Of a DNA stretch of 64,000 nt, positions 61,401 through 63,986 are shown one piece after another. A program made the translations under genes and the position numbers. Origin of the DNA: Harmothoe impar (lineage: Eukaryota; Annelida; Polychaeta; Phyllodocida; Polynoidae); contig OX381714.1 of NCBI GenBank assembly GCA_947462335.1, positions 22,726,618 through 22,790,617 on the forward strand, read 5' to 3'. Numbering within the stretch: the stretch's first letter is position 1; every line of letters starts with the position of its first letter. Below the pieces are notes generated by a model. It worked only from the letters and a program-made list of their open reading frames with translations. It did not search any database and was not told the origin of the DNA.

Positions 61401-62424
61401 TAATAGAGTAGCACGCATCTTTTAGCATGAAAAACTGTGACAAGGTGTGTAGAACACCATAATGTGGCATATAAAGGGTTAGTAGAGGTGAGTTAGGATA
61501 TATGCAAGAGAGAATTATGATTTTATCATGATTATAGGTAGTTTCATTTTTTTGCCACCAGGTGCCGTATGTGTAGACCCTGGCTTCTACCTCTAATGCT
61601 TTGTGGTTATAATGCATGGACATAGGCTCGTTGAATAAATACCCAGTGCTGCTCTCATGCATCATGACCACAAAGGGCATAGGGCTTTAAAGCACTGCCA
61701 GTATATATATTCGGCCATTAATAGGCTTTAGGACAATATATTTTGAATATTGCTCTACATCACTCTATTAATATTATAATCCATGTGATATGCTTTGATT
61801 CTTTCCCCCGCTAATTAATTTCTGATGGATTTCTTACCTGAGGGAGTCAAGGAAGTCAGCCACAAAGGCTGATGTCTGCTGTGAGTCGATTGTAGCGAGG
61901 TTGCCACCTTTGCTGACACACGTCTGTTCCATGTTGCGGAAGGTGTCAGGAGTTGTCTCCACCCAGTAGCACATGTGGTTGTCTCTGTTTACCTGTAACT
62001 GAGACACACCTGCTGCAATACAAGAGAGTTTGTTTGGACTTAGCATGCAGGACAACAGACGACCACACAAGCAATTAAAGCGGCCATACCTCGAGGTGCC
62101 TGGACGTGTGCTTACCTCCTGTATTAAAAAAAGCTTACCCTCCGTCTTTCCTCAATGTGGCACAACCATTAGAATGAATATGGACACATGAAGTTTGCTA
62201 TCATTCTATATATCGGGGCTCTAGCCCCAAACTCCCTTTTCTGTTTTAGCTATCATTTCTTTCTTATTTTGAAACTGATAACACAACTATTGTCGAACCC
62301 ATCCACCGTTATGCACCTCCATCAGTGAACTAACTGATGGATAATTACCTGACGTAGAGGCACTGGGGGACCATGTTACCACATGCAGTGTCAGGACAAA
62401 CCAGATAACCAATTCTGAAGACAT
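31461..62424 (-). CDS. Secreted C-type lectin domain plus PAN/apple-like protein
   Basis: Four coding exons on the minus strand: 62424-62349 (signal peptide, MSSELVIWFVLTLHVVTW), 62012-61838 and 60622-60420 (C-type lectin domain), and 31690-31461 (cysteine-rich PAN/apple-like domain and stop). Phases are 1, 2 and 1, and all junctions are compatible; the sum is 227 codons plus TAA. Lectin hallmarks: CYWVETTPDTFRNMEQTCV, KLWIGYEEPNANWSDGTP, GEPS where mannose-type lectins have EPN, and CIEMG with QWNDIDC (the WND signature). The last exon has CGVMCTARPLCHRFYY and CHMYD, typical of PAN domains. A 5'UTR acceptor lies at 62435. The third intron is about 28.7 kb and nearly all transposons. If exon 3 is not spliced at GTATGT (60419), its frame runs on to a stop at 60277, giving a lectin without the PAN part. 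Joining to the distant PAN exon rests on phase and orientation only. Confidence 0.7.
31691..32493. other. Lectin intron 3, left part before the gypsy element
   Basis: Intronic DNA with no gene. It has a C run near 31886-31896 and an AT-rich remainder. Position 32490-32493 is CCAG, which is repeated just after the gypsy element at 45180-45183. Confidence 0.5.
32494..32908 (-). repeat. Gypsy 3' LTR
   Basis: In element orientation it begins TGTAGGGGTTTAC at 32908 and ends CCACTACA at 32494 (TG...CA ends). It carries TATATAAA at 32718-32711 (promoter-like) and AATAAA at 32567-32562 (polyadenylation signal), in the order expected for U3 and R. Confidence 0.95.
32909..32920 (-). other. Gypsy polypurine tract
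   Basis: The minus strand reads TAGGGGGGGTAG immediately before the 3' LTR. The position and purine content fit the plus-strand primer of LTR retrotransposons. Confidence 0.7.
32921..33640 (-). other. Gypsy 3' non-coding region
   Basis: AT-rich, without reading frames. It contains several short perfect hairpins such as AGTCC/GGACT (33239-33254), AATTC/GAATT around CGAA (33219-33232) and GTCC/GGAC near 33178, in line with the rest of the element. Confidence 0.55.
33641..33766. repeat. 34-bp tandem repeat in the gypsy 3' region
   Basis: Units starting GTGAGGTGCTCTCCTCTTC occur at 33641, 33675 (with GAGTT), 33709 and 33743, the last incomplete. It lies between the last frame and the 3' LTR. 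Confidence 0.9.
33984..36749 (-). CDS. Gypsy 3' frame 2 (921 codons), zinc-finger-like, unknown function
   Basis: Occupies the env position but shows no signal peptide or membrane anchor, so it is not a typical envelope protein. Seen: an N-terminal region with MKTIMAEKGLSRHEAIVETV; a Ser/Asp-rich low-complexity part (about 190-270); two C2H2-like zinc motifs at residues 365-394 (CPFQKC...HLVENH) and 403-432 (C-x9-C...HMTVLH); an Arg-rich region with RGRGRGGREPDPRDYYRSR (about 510-560); a proline-rich linker (PPPPPQKGPVPAPATPP, about 750); and a C-terminal coiled coil. Nucleic-acid binding is plausible. The stop is at 33984, about 1.1 kb before the 3' LTR. Confidence 0.7.
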   Translation of the reverse strand: MMRELSASCPQSGLAPGRIYSKASGCVKHFGRACLTPRWPTSGCVYLGATTLAVACYRRYNPVGMLEPKSVEGYRDLIRSNLSYEVYKIDYNRMKTIMAEKGLSRHEAIVETVEEMVKTRTKSLTQAEENAAAKASRDIRRGDSVTRTSSPHSQDIRTVVVAKGESPFVQPRGRQALRNESARLKRVPDAQRIMTDGSVSDKSDTSSTSQGKSATGEDDMDIAAPKSPSQTTDPATTVTQSDPTPDPKVAAGHQSDVSSGSESGSALEKHIWNNARGGFQGFIPSYWGKCAKGSGRFSIPPSINLNGRSDDEDWCRATQMDPLVSEFYEDWLKKIDFFPETYYTRDQKAKIRWAVRHWDRDHLECPFQKCQSSLELQVSFTTKARYLRHLVENHTHHYVVYQCDPEGAGTTTCSGHLHPRRGRLIKHMTVLHNIGGGEARAKVMALHERVIDAFKDVMKKDPKSLNSSKAYFCEVAESKSKLTVARFAKVPGPRKFDLDPDQYPPEMFRRSANRGRGRGGREPDPRDYYRSRVEQPRGDRGRSRSTSPATHVRRGGTLSLEEIDSRYYTESSHSGRSYEASADRSTDYPEMDLAPGQESQTLGQTPQDTGRRENELAHQREIDRELARRGRRSPGEEPSRSWYDLVRHVASTSSTQGGVLPDTGYRGGPTSRPSSASGRAEPAAPSGIHQQVLKHAGRDASRHQQQPPSHKAFRPAHRITGPDGETMKPPPPPQKGPVPAPATPPHKPVPPPGKPTEVGKPTVDPPVKTQEVKPKKEKPAATLSVAPIASNFPKDAPLSNQIGQEILDDFQREQRVMAEDYHKRVLQHFIGGVRKCHRKEKESLQKDTADEVVTKTRFLEAQRDKAAVLEATVREECKDLQEEIWEMKAKFKVCLGIKFSDWDGSLDQLKEAIQKKEVPEG
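36535..37200 (-). CDS. Gypsy 3' frame 1 (221 codons), unknown function
   Basis: Starts with ATG at 37200, just after a perfect hairpin (37214-37236). Acidic N-terminus with LSEEQLLGEEDMDV, then a helical charged segment (LTEAERRSLHEKDHLLALKIEKEEAQHLKDTW, quoted here as a region) and CKALRKGLFDAEMADV. The last part overlaps the next frame by about 215 bp. Beyond GVCV the alternative frame continues more plausibly (ATTLAVACYRRYNPVGM). I therefore think this and the 921-codon frame were, or are, one protein of about 1,090 residues joined by a frameshift. I recognise no family. Confidence 0.6.
   Translation of the reverse strand: MASRQLELGGGDRPHNMAELPHEDSAGAASPVTLSEEQLLGEEDMDVSTSGSALTEAERRSLHEKDHLLALKIEKEEAQHLKDTWDMCGNPNIDPDNHPKDEKPVRLVKSTGKSCYDGREMNLHPDVMSATEIGLPRPIPNDIVDMLQEFIDAGALRIMPPEWFSTWENLQQGLRVCKALRKGLFDAEMADVGVCVPRRHYPCCSLLPQIQPSRDVGTEIG
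37214..37236 (-). other. Perfect hairpin upstream of gypsy 3' frame 1
   Basis: Arms CTCTTATTT (37214-37222) and AAATAAGAG (37228-37236) around a 5-nt loop, 14 bases upstream of the ATG at 37200 in element orientation. A second hairpin follows at 37251-37273 (ACAGGTC / GACCTGT). The 620-bp spacer between pol and the 3' frame may hold a start or processing signal; this is inference. Confidence 0.5.
37822..41907 (-). CDS. Gypsy pol polyprotein (protease-RT-RNase H-integrase)
   Basis: 1,361 open codons counted from a GTG at 41907. A true start is uncertain because the frame should be reached from gag by frameshift. Protease: LIDTGASHS at about 102-111. Reverse transcriptase: FCIDYRKLN (about 426) and YLDD at 526-529. 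RNase H: LDTDAS at about 677 and ADALSR near 791. Integrase: the H-H-C-C zinc site (H921, H928, C958, C961) and catalytic D990, D1050, E1086, giving a DD35E spacing. A C-terminal segment with KVGDQVV and a GPFVV/KSNVARLRPW module follows, then a basic tail. All catalytic residues are present with no internal stop, so it could be active. The order RT-RNase H-integrase is that of Ty3/gypsy. Confidence 0.95.
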   Translation of the reverse strand: MTPGQMGDKQAQLGNPGAGAISIPVIHSGSESGKPGAYAEEYSAMVCGTRLPLDHPCLEYIRGRGLDLGTESDLQKFTSNPSLKEGKRWYLVASVKGRVGEFLIDTGASHSIISRKFYTLLLGTNDDLKMRVNACTADGSRLWTFGRTFLCISVVGKEFVFSPTIAEIEDDGIIGMDFADLFGMMLNPKTGELSIQSPYNIKAQCVLRVISSVASVAQTVKLPPGTTCDVLISASSELRGRAGVMEPDVAYLQSLGLESADTLVGNAQWTLVPISNPGVHMVYLQKGAKVGSVVLAEAVTSSLLGLPSEEPPGTVVIEEELEKLILDASELDPKEQKDLWVMLKRCRRAFAFPGEPLGRTDKVLHGIDVGESSPFKIPYRRLPLKKKEVAETEINKMIRDHVIVPSSSPWSSPVCMVTKKDGTIRFCIDYRKLNGMTKKNSYPLPRIDETIDSLGGNEWYCTIDLQSGYGQVGMKRADMEKTAFSSHVGLFQYNAMPFGLCNAPATFEAMMETLLSDLLWKKCLVYLDDVIIFGKTFRGCLDNLEEVLQRIMSNGLKLKPKKCQLFKKDINYLGRIISTQGVKADPEKIRSVTEWEKPRCPKDVRSFLGFCSYYRDFLPGYAQVSYPIQSLSHWTPGRRKEVFPWGKEQDESFESIKRLFVETPVLKYPTAAGHFILDTDASNESIGAALSQVQDGKEVPIAFASNTMNKSQRNYCTTKRELLAVIVYTKKYKHFLWGSDFTLRTDHSSLRWLLNSKDAEGMIGRWLAHLSEFGLEQKQIQHRPGVKHVNADALSRRPIRSCGNEKCDDCGAHGAVLAGVRLPLESRGTGILQWSMETIRRFQEKDPNVGRLLGLIPKGIKPVRPEISLENREMRRFLAQWTELEVSEGVLYRWKINPSGRRIRQVVIPSGMRRDLMYYCHGHMTSGHFGKKRSLERLSLRYYWPGMSTDLLRWIATCPDCCKNKPGPGMGKMPLSQELFGVRFARIAIDIISGFKTTPDGNTCMMVVTDYYTKYTRVFPLPDHKAATCAKAFVKGWVLHLGVPLMMHSDQGREFESDLWQEMCHGLAICKTRTNPYRPQSDGMVERFNRTLIQVLKPLVNESMTDWDEQCEYVCHAYNSTVHKSTNCTPNLLVFGEDMIMPADLVFGVVGLNPDAPCHVMFVESLRDQFKFAYELVRTELQKNAKWQKTGYDHGLKVRRFKVGDQVVRLHEPLSNLKLASNWDGPFVVTRVVSDCTVMIRSLIGRIYKSNVARLRPWKGRDLTTETYGLGVDELLQEVKNRKMDQITPKRGRGRPRKLGVHDPKVQKKENVSLAVSKPRRKRKGTANPASEKAPSGARSKKIPMGGTRRSPRLIERAAVT
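41997..42926 (-). CDS. Gypsy gag, capsid-nucleocapsid frame (309 codons)
   Basis: Capsid-like helical region (about residues 1-150; KSAVSQWRSTYG, FVRFISGLSDPDHQELTR), a lysine/proline-rich linker, then a CCHC zinc knuckle CYRCQEKGHYASSC near the C-terminus, which binds the element RNA. The downstream pol frame lies in a different phase and has no nearby conventional ATG, so pol probably depends on frameshifting near this end. Confidence 0.85.
   Translation of the reverse strand: MDDCKYNGWSKEDSLGAFVIWLNDGPGKSAVSQWRSTYGPSGTYDQLESTAVYIFGNLVTVDHWLVFKGRTQKPKESPKIYGLELQRILHQARPEWARDADYYIETLFVRFISGLSDPDHQELTRKAWKSDSSLADLFLAIDGYEKKKILLAGLVPNQSRMSAVVDYSSSGGSLGEDSEGEETIGAVAFSGKRRDKKSGDNKRRKPFDKSSSSKKPEKPPGDNSKTPSKPPSGPPEPNVPMKSEPDQSLGLVEAMMQRMMALFDKKQERKVKPELSTVTCYRCQEKGHYASSCTAEKPVMRFSGKNSEN
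42881..44725 (-). CDS. Gypsy gag, N-terminal frame (614 codons)
   Basis: Long N-terminal gag region with a strongly charged, glutamine-rich coiled-coil segment (about residues 150-300, including LVSLISERDKYILENRQV) and a Pro/Thr/Gly-rich segment (about 360-520). Near 42945 it overlaps the next gag frame. The capsid-like motif WKDEYQIFVDDCKYNGW is only readable by moving -1 within CCTGGAAAGATG, so capsid is split between the two frames. The move could be programmed frameshifting or a one-base indel; no canonical X-XXY-YYZ slippery heptamer is obvious. Confidence 0.75.
   Translation of the reverse strand: MNLAGVGKYGDGNVPERNNPVVPTSFEGFMRETEGALNPGATLEEGELESTRVDQMDPEEARGFTPNFIATQGQIMLNTGRSLFNTTDSVFFPGGKKRANQKGSFLDPTVLEIPPQPLRVVPEGGPIVGTRPDLNQDDTLDRDNDYRNKEEMNKQYDALHDELVSLISERDKYILENRQVHQDMEWRTDQLTRDNQLVQDQIEKNQEILREEKKRLSELGQANRKYYACQQQYQADLERYSREWHATKDARNQQVEDNEAVRIAIIEANEELDQKKLESMQAVSILEARRVELELYLGNQKVPDPEVTLTPGEGVENPPLQGVLKPTIRYPSGGQVEKDVYYTSAPPAPTGPSVTIDPTAYSAGSASGVDSYDTLNPFAGDSPSQYGAVPPPSGTSKNTTTHEDQQGGWYGYDNWGDLIFHHNQKAETTEGRTPGNQTRGHATRGKRAGEGPSAGWSRDQNRQYPRTDSPDRPTTGQGSRPRPQTHDQTTTGSVPPYPGTTSRPRPTQFPGCEPVSPVRPLTRRTSMASGLRQVYDTDPCIKSLGLDSYSRGQDATEIMDWSRNLSDQLIEGATRGARRTARITKPYKGKDPGKMNTKYLWMTANTMGGLKKTH
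44747..44763 (-). other. Gypsy primer-binding site (tRNA-His-like)
   Basis: One base inside the 5' LTR, the minus strand reads TGGTGCCGTGACCAGGA. Its first 12 bases match the complement of the 3' end of animal tRNA-His (TGGTGCCGTGACTCGGA), with a two-base difference after that. It would prime minus-strand DNA synthesis. Confidence 0.75.
44765..45179 (-). repeat. Gypsy 5' LTR
   Basis: Same length as the 3' LTR, and I saw no difference on reading. TATATAAA at 44989-44982 is the likely promoter for the element's transcript. Confidence 0.95.
45184..45650 (-). other. Non-LTR 3' region
   Basis: Follows the C-terminal domain. AT-rich, ends with AATAAAG and ACAAACAAACAAA near 45203-45222, which may be the element's 3' repeat tail. 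No gene. Confidence 0.5.
45656..47018 (-). pseudogene. Non-LTR reverse transcriptase and C-terminal domain
   Basis: Continuation of the interrupted RT. Reading starts at the insertion edge (GDASEVSNLRPISFLPIP at about 46985). RT motifs: DKQDGFRPKRST, VSIDFQKAFDTLDH, CGVPQGSVLGPLLF and HYADDTVIY (catalytic YADD), to a stop at 45940. A one-base loss in an A run near 45955 shifts the C-terminal domain (YRLSIEWNKQLVETREI, ending at about 45653) into another frame. The C-terminal IEWN pattern is common in CR1/Jockey-type elements. Confidence 0.85.
47303..47459. mobile_element. Palindromic MITE-like insertion
   Basis: CTCTACAGAGCTGTTCAAAG at 47304 is matched by CTTTGAACAGCTCTGTAGAG ending near 47458. 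Similarity continues inward (CACTTGAAAATTG / CAATTTTTAAGTG). The centre has GAAAATAGGGGAAAATAGGGG. It separates the left arm of the TTAA element from Ngaro-2. Confidence 0.7.
47463..47784 (-). repeat. Ngaro-2 B1-A2-B2 terminal block
   Basis: B1 (47784-47717) and B2 (47530-47463) contain GGATCCGCGCCGCTGGATAG-type sequence on the plus strand; A2 (47716-47591) lies between them. A 60-bp A-rich spacer separates A2 from B2. Confidence 0.9.
47862..48938 (-). CDS. Ngaro-2 tyrosine recombinase (358 codons)
   Basis: N-terminal SAM-like core-binding region (WSASTWKTKTSQWKKFLGFC) followed by the catalytic domain: FRGLLRKSNL (Arg I), CHSLRRAGALYMY (His-x-x-Arg), DIRQCGDWSS and the nucleophile in ALVYLTKPFTN. 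It would integrate the circular cDNA by site-specific recombination. The start codon in use is uncertain because of the overlap with RT-RNase H. Confidence 0.9.
   Translation of the reverse strand: MLLPMQCPEPSALMTFLSIYVVETNQFVRELDIRAAELRSMAWSASTWKTKTSQWKKFLGFCALADATPVPTKLDVMCRYAVYLSKSLRYSTIQNYISAVISLNNYFSHDVLYLRSEFTFAMTMSGIRRALGDPEPHRPTLFLEDLHLMFNSLDLSNPNEITMWACIALAFRGLLRKSNLVPDSSALQGHYLRRGAVVFNDWGLEIKVSSSKTIQYCQKVHRVPVTVAVGSPVCAVTWVRKHFMDLPSSDPNSPAFMLVGSGTPKPLTYSKLLSFLKTLLDRSGLESKRVGCHSLRRAGALYMYNLGLSLEDIRQCGDWSSMAALVYLTKPFTNRVATDSLVSKALSSYATHHKGALY
48715..50616 (-). CDS. Ngaro-2 reverse transcriptase-RNase H (633 codons)
   Basis: RT motifs in order: RPITDASRPLG, FMAVTDITSAYRS, FQGLQWDIDG, NFLAFGTRMSPSVF and the catalytic YLDDF (about residue 275). 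RNase H: HTDAATTVGWGAVYG, INVQELYPILMALRRWG, VTDNTQVVAALNTG and VVADAVSR supply the D-E-D-D residues. The last about 75 codons overlap the YR frame. All active-site residues are present. Confidence 0.9.
   Translation of the reverse strand: MHAQTLAVSAEPSREHAQTWDIRVDCDAICVCASVDDLCSMYADYLPLWDVKETHFVGGVRSQMNLCAWRDMLSGHGVAAPDPDAHFLLDGLTHGFKLVDPGSVIHPYLCTNYKSATVSAKDEISEIILEELSSGKLSLVPSTPHCIHALGAVEKKGGSYRPITDASRPLGASINSFMESTFQTFKYKTVDMVSAAIQPYCFMAVTDITSAYRSILIRESDRKFQGLQWDIDGTPCFIEDNFLAFGTRMSPSVFTRITDAVSRHMEGQGFFCANYLDDFLVMGRNFSECQTAQLYLHSVLRRLGFYISYKKVKSPAQIQTYLGVELDSIEMKLRLPDEKIASLHEEIAFFSGRLRATRKQLQRLCGVLAHCSTLVRGGRTFSHRVIEMLSHFTPGKRYVSLSKSFRQDLLWWSDFAAWFNGEAKIIKPGPMNTAIIHTDAATTVGWGAVYGDDWAAGSWSKSLRDPRDLHNHCTPKPDMHIPSNINVQELYPILMALRRWGDEWRDTRVECVTDNTQVVAALNTGKSDNSRSMDILRLIFWDTVIFNCHLVGVFLPGYKNVVADAVSRAECFNDIPFHLCCRNKPVCQGAGHQGRGVEVDGVVGLHLENENFPVEKVPRVLCPSRRHPGTHQA
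50653..52494 (-). CDS. Ngaro-2 gag-like protein (613 codons)
   Basis: N-terminal CFCGLEYHSNRNGCPQC zinc motif (about residues 6-22), a coiled coil with LLQALQRIEALTIKERAREV (about 85-130), a long Q-rich stretch (about 285-345), the conserved block YKQMSYRELVYGMTCVHECI (about 410-430), and a C-terminal Cys/His cluster (CPPDICGQW, CDYNPCNKKHICSNC, about 535-565). The cluster resembles CCCH/zinc-knuckle RNA-binding modules. The frame ends at 50653, 36 bp before the RT frame. Confidence 0.85.
   Translation of the reverse strand: MPTICFCGLEYHSNRNGCPQCNAPNPNKGTPKKQGGRTEPAPEEHGGSDGEQRTGKDSPAPTGAPGGTTRQHEQQAADDDAAREGELLQALQRIEALTIKERAREVHLKRTQKLKEAELELAGIRAGNNRVERDTYLAEAAFRGVVQAVGSADAFEGEKSRLVTYHSADSRPIPGGRHADTRGPALTSAHRGGDSNAAADINNHGGAHSHPSGAAVYNDMQGNLGRFKDDRQWQRVGDTSNSFSSAPFTTDDRAEREVGRGERSDTREERGQVGGVGPKGNADTSYQSYLLWVQQQQQPQREEAHQQQQQQYQQWQQPLQQQQQQQRPQPLYPSSASATIQAGLQRAGLSHQSLGLLSPDFDAALLGPRQPQGLSEILCDELRGYTRDNRRKRSREKIRPDYHLEVDKDYKQMSYRELVYGMTCVHECIIKGEFPSRITARGYSAHMKFITMRGLSKAYEADTLAKYEFKVTTKVIEGDLTDYVHCDEDARHDCLGADNTGPVLRALAREAARSESRGANSGGRGSGNKGGLCPPDICGQWNFRDRCDYNPCNKKHICSNCRGAHKGRYCRSQPSGFYGNQSQMMGNPPPGYGSGFPPQGPPHAQQGNPGHHM
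52539..52664 (-). repeat. Ngaro-2 A1 split direct repeat
   Basis: 126 bp, identical as far as read to A2 at 47591-47716, containing AGTGACGTCACGGCGTCACTG, an imperfect palindrome with a CRE-like TGACGTCA that may serve as promoter element. Confidence 0.9.
52965..54454 (-). pseudogene. Non-LTR APE endonuclease and start of RT, duplicate copy 2
   Basis: Almost identical to copy 1, offset by 1,446 bp. Relative to copy 1 it lacks 7 bp (AACTTCT, present near 55151) near 53710, which shifts the frame between the endonuclease (to 53675) and the following segment (53699-52965). It extends further than copy 1, through NEFFATIGNKLA, ASGVKDISSKILKD and the beginning of RT (LALSPSQMPGK frame; the related frame reads PDAWKIA). 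It is cut there by the TTAA-flanked insertion at 52960. Confidence 0.85.
53236..56115. repeat. Tandem duplication of about 1.45 kb in the non-LTR element
   Basis: The segment from the G run and TTTATGCACCAAC (about 56115) to the linker after the endonuclease (about 54687) is repeated from 54683 to about 53236. ATG to ATG distance is 1,446 bp. The copies are nearly identical except for the 7-bp difference, G-run lengths and a few bases, so the duplication is recent compared with the decay of the element. Confidence 0.85.
54687..55900 (-). pseudogene. Non-LTR APE endonuclease and linker, duplicate copy 1 (truncated)
   Basis: Starts MAIVDFKGEKGMHFC at 55900. APE-type endonuclease motifs: HMNARSL, ISESWLNE, GGGVLLYIAN, IINVYRP, MFGDFNIN, IDLIFTN and ITDHHLI. 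It continues into the region between endonuclease and RT (WIDTQLMRQIHEKN, REYHMDKLNANVE) and breaks off after PIPNADTAN. There it runs into a second copy of the upstream DNA (54683-54480), so any further frame here is artefact. Confidence 0.85.
56116..57360. other. Non-coding segment between esterase and endonuclease
   Basis: No frame is supported. The left boundary (about 56087-56105) is a G run that also bounds the tandem duplication. A motif like GGTGGCCTGCACTGCTGG occurs at about 56352, and relatives occur at about 57127 and 57191. It may be element 5' or linker sequence, or another insertion; I cannot tell. Confidence 0.4.
57361..58041 (-). pseudogene. SGNH/GDSL-type esterase of the non-LTR element, one in-frame stop
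   Basis: Open from ATG at 58041. Block I LILADSRG has the nucleophile serine, and GGVND matches block III (GxND). An in-frame TGA ends the frame at 57544 after CLVGPWL. Beyond it the same frame continues to a TAA at 57361 and contains DGLHGYP, matching block V with the catalytic Asp and His. So the whole triad is present and only one nonsense codon interrupts it. Esterase domains in ORF1 of CR1-like elements are established; their role in retrotransposition is unclear. Confidence 0.8.
58042..58214 (-). other. Spacer between ORF1 and the esterase frame
   Basis: Contains a G run near 58157-58165. It probably is the short intercistronic or linker segment of the non-LTR element. No separate feature seen. 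Confidence 0.4.
58215..59812 (-). pseudogene. Non-LTR ORF1: coiled coil, RRM-like and NADAR-like domains, broken
   Basis: Starts MPEIEEIEEIGG at 59812, with an acidic N-terminus and a coiled coil ending near 59390 (NQQQLAHLLTLVENQGEK). A one-base shift then leads to an RRM-like part (RPNLIIRGVDET, RPRPIIVVLKHP, about 59370-59060) and a basic C-terminal domain (VINGQAIDRDNLDAAPQG). Another one-base shift at the G run near 58978 precedes a NADAR-like domain (58900-58215): SKYAMLSNM, SVEQAFQHRYAL, ITWETDMVTILEE, RFEQNP, IGTGEVELLEAV, EFGTGYNLSD and GQNLCGKSLMKVRTFLQ, in the family's order. NADAR proteins are glycosidases of the YbiA type, some shown to act on ADP-ribosyl or related N-glycosidic bonds. 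A 210-bp MITE at 58352-58561 splits the domain at a TTAA. Confidence 0.75.
58352..58561. mobile_element. TTAA-targeting MITE inside the NADAR-like domain
   Basis: Ends TTAACCCATTGAGG (58352) and CCTCAATGGGTTAA (58561) form terminal inverted repeats including TTAA. Inside there are three related blocks around TATAGTCGACATCCGGCCCC (about 58465, 58500 and 58531). The host NADAR reading continues on both sides (LLEAV before, EFGTGY after in element orientation), which defines the insertion site. Confidence 0.75.
59901..60419. other. Lectin intron 3, right end
   Basis: Contains a G run (60077-60089) and a C run (60206-60215) and no other feature. The last part, 60277-60419, would be translated only if the donor at 60419 is not used. 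Confidence 0.45.
60987..61201. mobile_element. Short inverted-repeat element (TACCGTAAAAC family), copy 2
   Basis: Starts TACCGTAAAACTTTGG and ends CATTTCACGGTA in lectin intron 2. It has the same length and internal order of AAGCCGA / GGCTTATA blocks as the copy at 16672-16885 but is more diverged at the right end. Non-coding MITE. Confidence 0.75.
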
Positions 62425-62883
62425 TCTGCACAATCTGAAAACACATAAACAATTATCCCGAACAATAATCAATAATCTGATGGTGGAATTTATCATAACT
62501 CTACAGAAACTATTGCGCCTTTATTATTTCCTCAAAGGTATTTTGCTTCTAATTCAAGTAATAAATTATTTGTTCTGGTATTAATCTAATTTTCGAAGAT
62601 TCGACATTTAACTGCAGTTTAGTAGAACGTCTTAGCCAAATTACATTTATTTCAAATGGAAGAATCATGACTGGACCTAAAGTTGAAATACTTCTATAGA
62701 GATCTAGGTGAAGAATATTGGTCCACATACACTTTGAGGGTAGCATAATATATTTTAATGCCCTATGTTCTTGTTTGTTACCATGATGTTTAAATGTGAC
62801 CTTGATGAAGAACTCTACAGGGATCCATATATACATATATTATAACACTATGGGGTTGATGCAGCACTGGGGAGCTACTCCTC

Positions 62884-63021
62884 CCCAGCTAACAAAAAAA
62901 ACGTTATTTTACGTCAAAATAACGTGCTAAATCTGTACATAACGTTATGCCATAGTGAGGAGCCTTAGAGAAACGTTAAATAACGTTACAAAATGTTGTA
63001 TAACGTTTTTTGTTTACTGGG
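62884..63021. mobile_element. Small inverted-repeat element rich in AACGTT
   Basis: Left end CCCAGCTAACAAAAAAAACG, right end CGTTTTTTGTTTACTGGG, near reverse complements. The 138 bp contain many copies of AACGTT/AACGT, itself a palindrome. Non-coding. Confidence 0.6.
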
Positions 63022-63570
63022 TCGGCACTGAATTTGTGCATCATGACAACAAATTAACATGCCCTTACTAGCTCGCACAAGGAGAATCTAAAATAACACA
63101 TACCTTTCAGTCCCAGCTTAGACTACGCTCGGTTCTTTCTGGCTTGGGTATATGTATTACAGCAATAGTTGTAGTGCCAATACGGGGTGGCAATCAATGG
63201 GGGTAAACAAAAATGGTCATATTGGTCATATTACTGAGCAGAGCTGCGCTTGAGTGTAGGCCTACTTGAATGACAATGCATGCATTCTACCTGTAAGCGG
63301 ACCTGTAAGGCAGTAACTCAAATAATACTATTAGGAATAAGACAAAATATAACCAAATGAGCAATAAGATTGACACTTATGTATGGTCTTAGTGAGCATG
63401 CTAATTCATGTGTACGAGTGACCTCCAGCCCCACATCATGTATGTATGACCTTTATGACCCTGGAAAATGGAACTTGTAAGAGTGAGACTTGAAAGAACG
63501 AAAACACCTTATAAAAAAAGTAATGGATGTTTTAACCCTTTATATTACCTATTATTTTAATTTACCCAGT

Positions 63571-63986
63571 ACCCATGACAACTGTGGAACAATATTAAAA
63601 TCATGCATCTCAGTGAGACCTTTACTTTGAGATATCACATGACCATATCATGTTAAGAAAAGACAATTTCCTCAATACAAAATATATTGTGAGCTAAAAT
63701 CATGTTTTGAGTTAAAATGTTGGTTGCTATGGAAATGATGCATCCCCATGAATACCCACTCAAATGACTTTTTGACATTGAGGACAGAGCATATTGTGGC
63801 CATGTTGGTTGTTCTGTCATGCATTCACAGTTATCAGTAAGGATGATGATGTTTCCGCATCAATCATTAGGCATCATTGTTGGTGTTTCTGGTTGCCATG
63901 GTTACCTAGGACCTGTGACAACTCTAAAACTATGTTAAAATGATGTATCTCAATGAGACCTTTAATTTGAGATATTACATGAGTGT
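63571..63986. repeat. Two direct repeats 340 bp apart
   Basis: Copy 1 (about 63571-63646) and copy 2 (about 63911-63986) share TGACAACT, TTAAAATCATG/TTAAAATGATG, TCTCAGTGAGACCTTTA-like and TTTGAGATATCACATGA-like blocks. The intervening DNA has a GGTTGCTATGG and a GGTTGCCATGG. It suggests a larger unit that runs out of the window. Confidence 0.7.

Noticed and set aside
63894..63909. GGTTGCCATGGTTACC considered as a second X-box
   Set aside because: The right half departs from the RFX consensus and it lies in a repeated unit.
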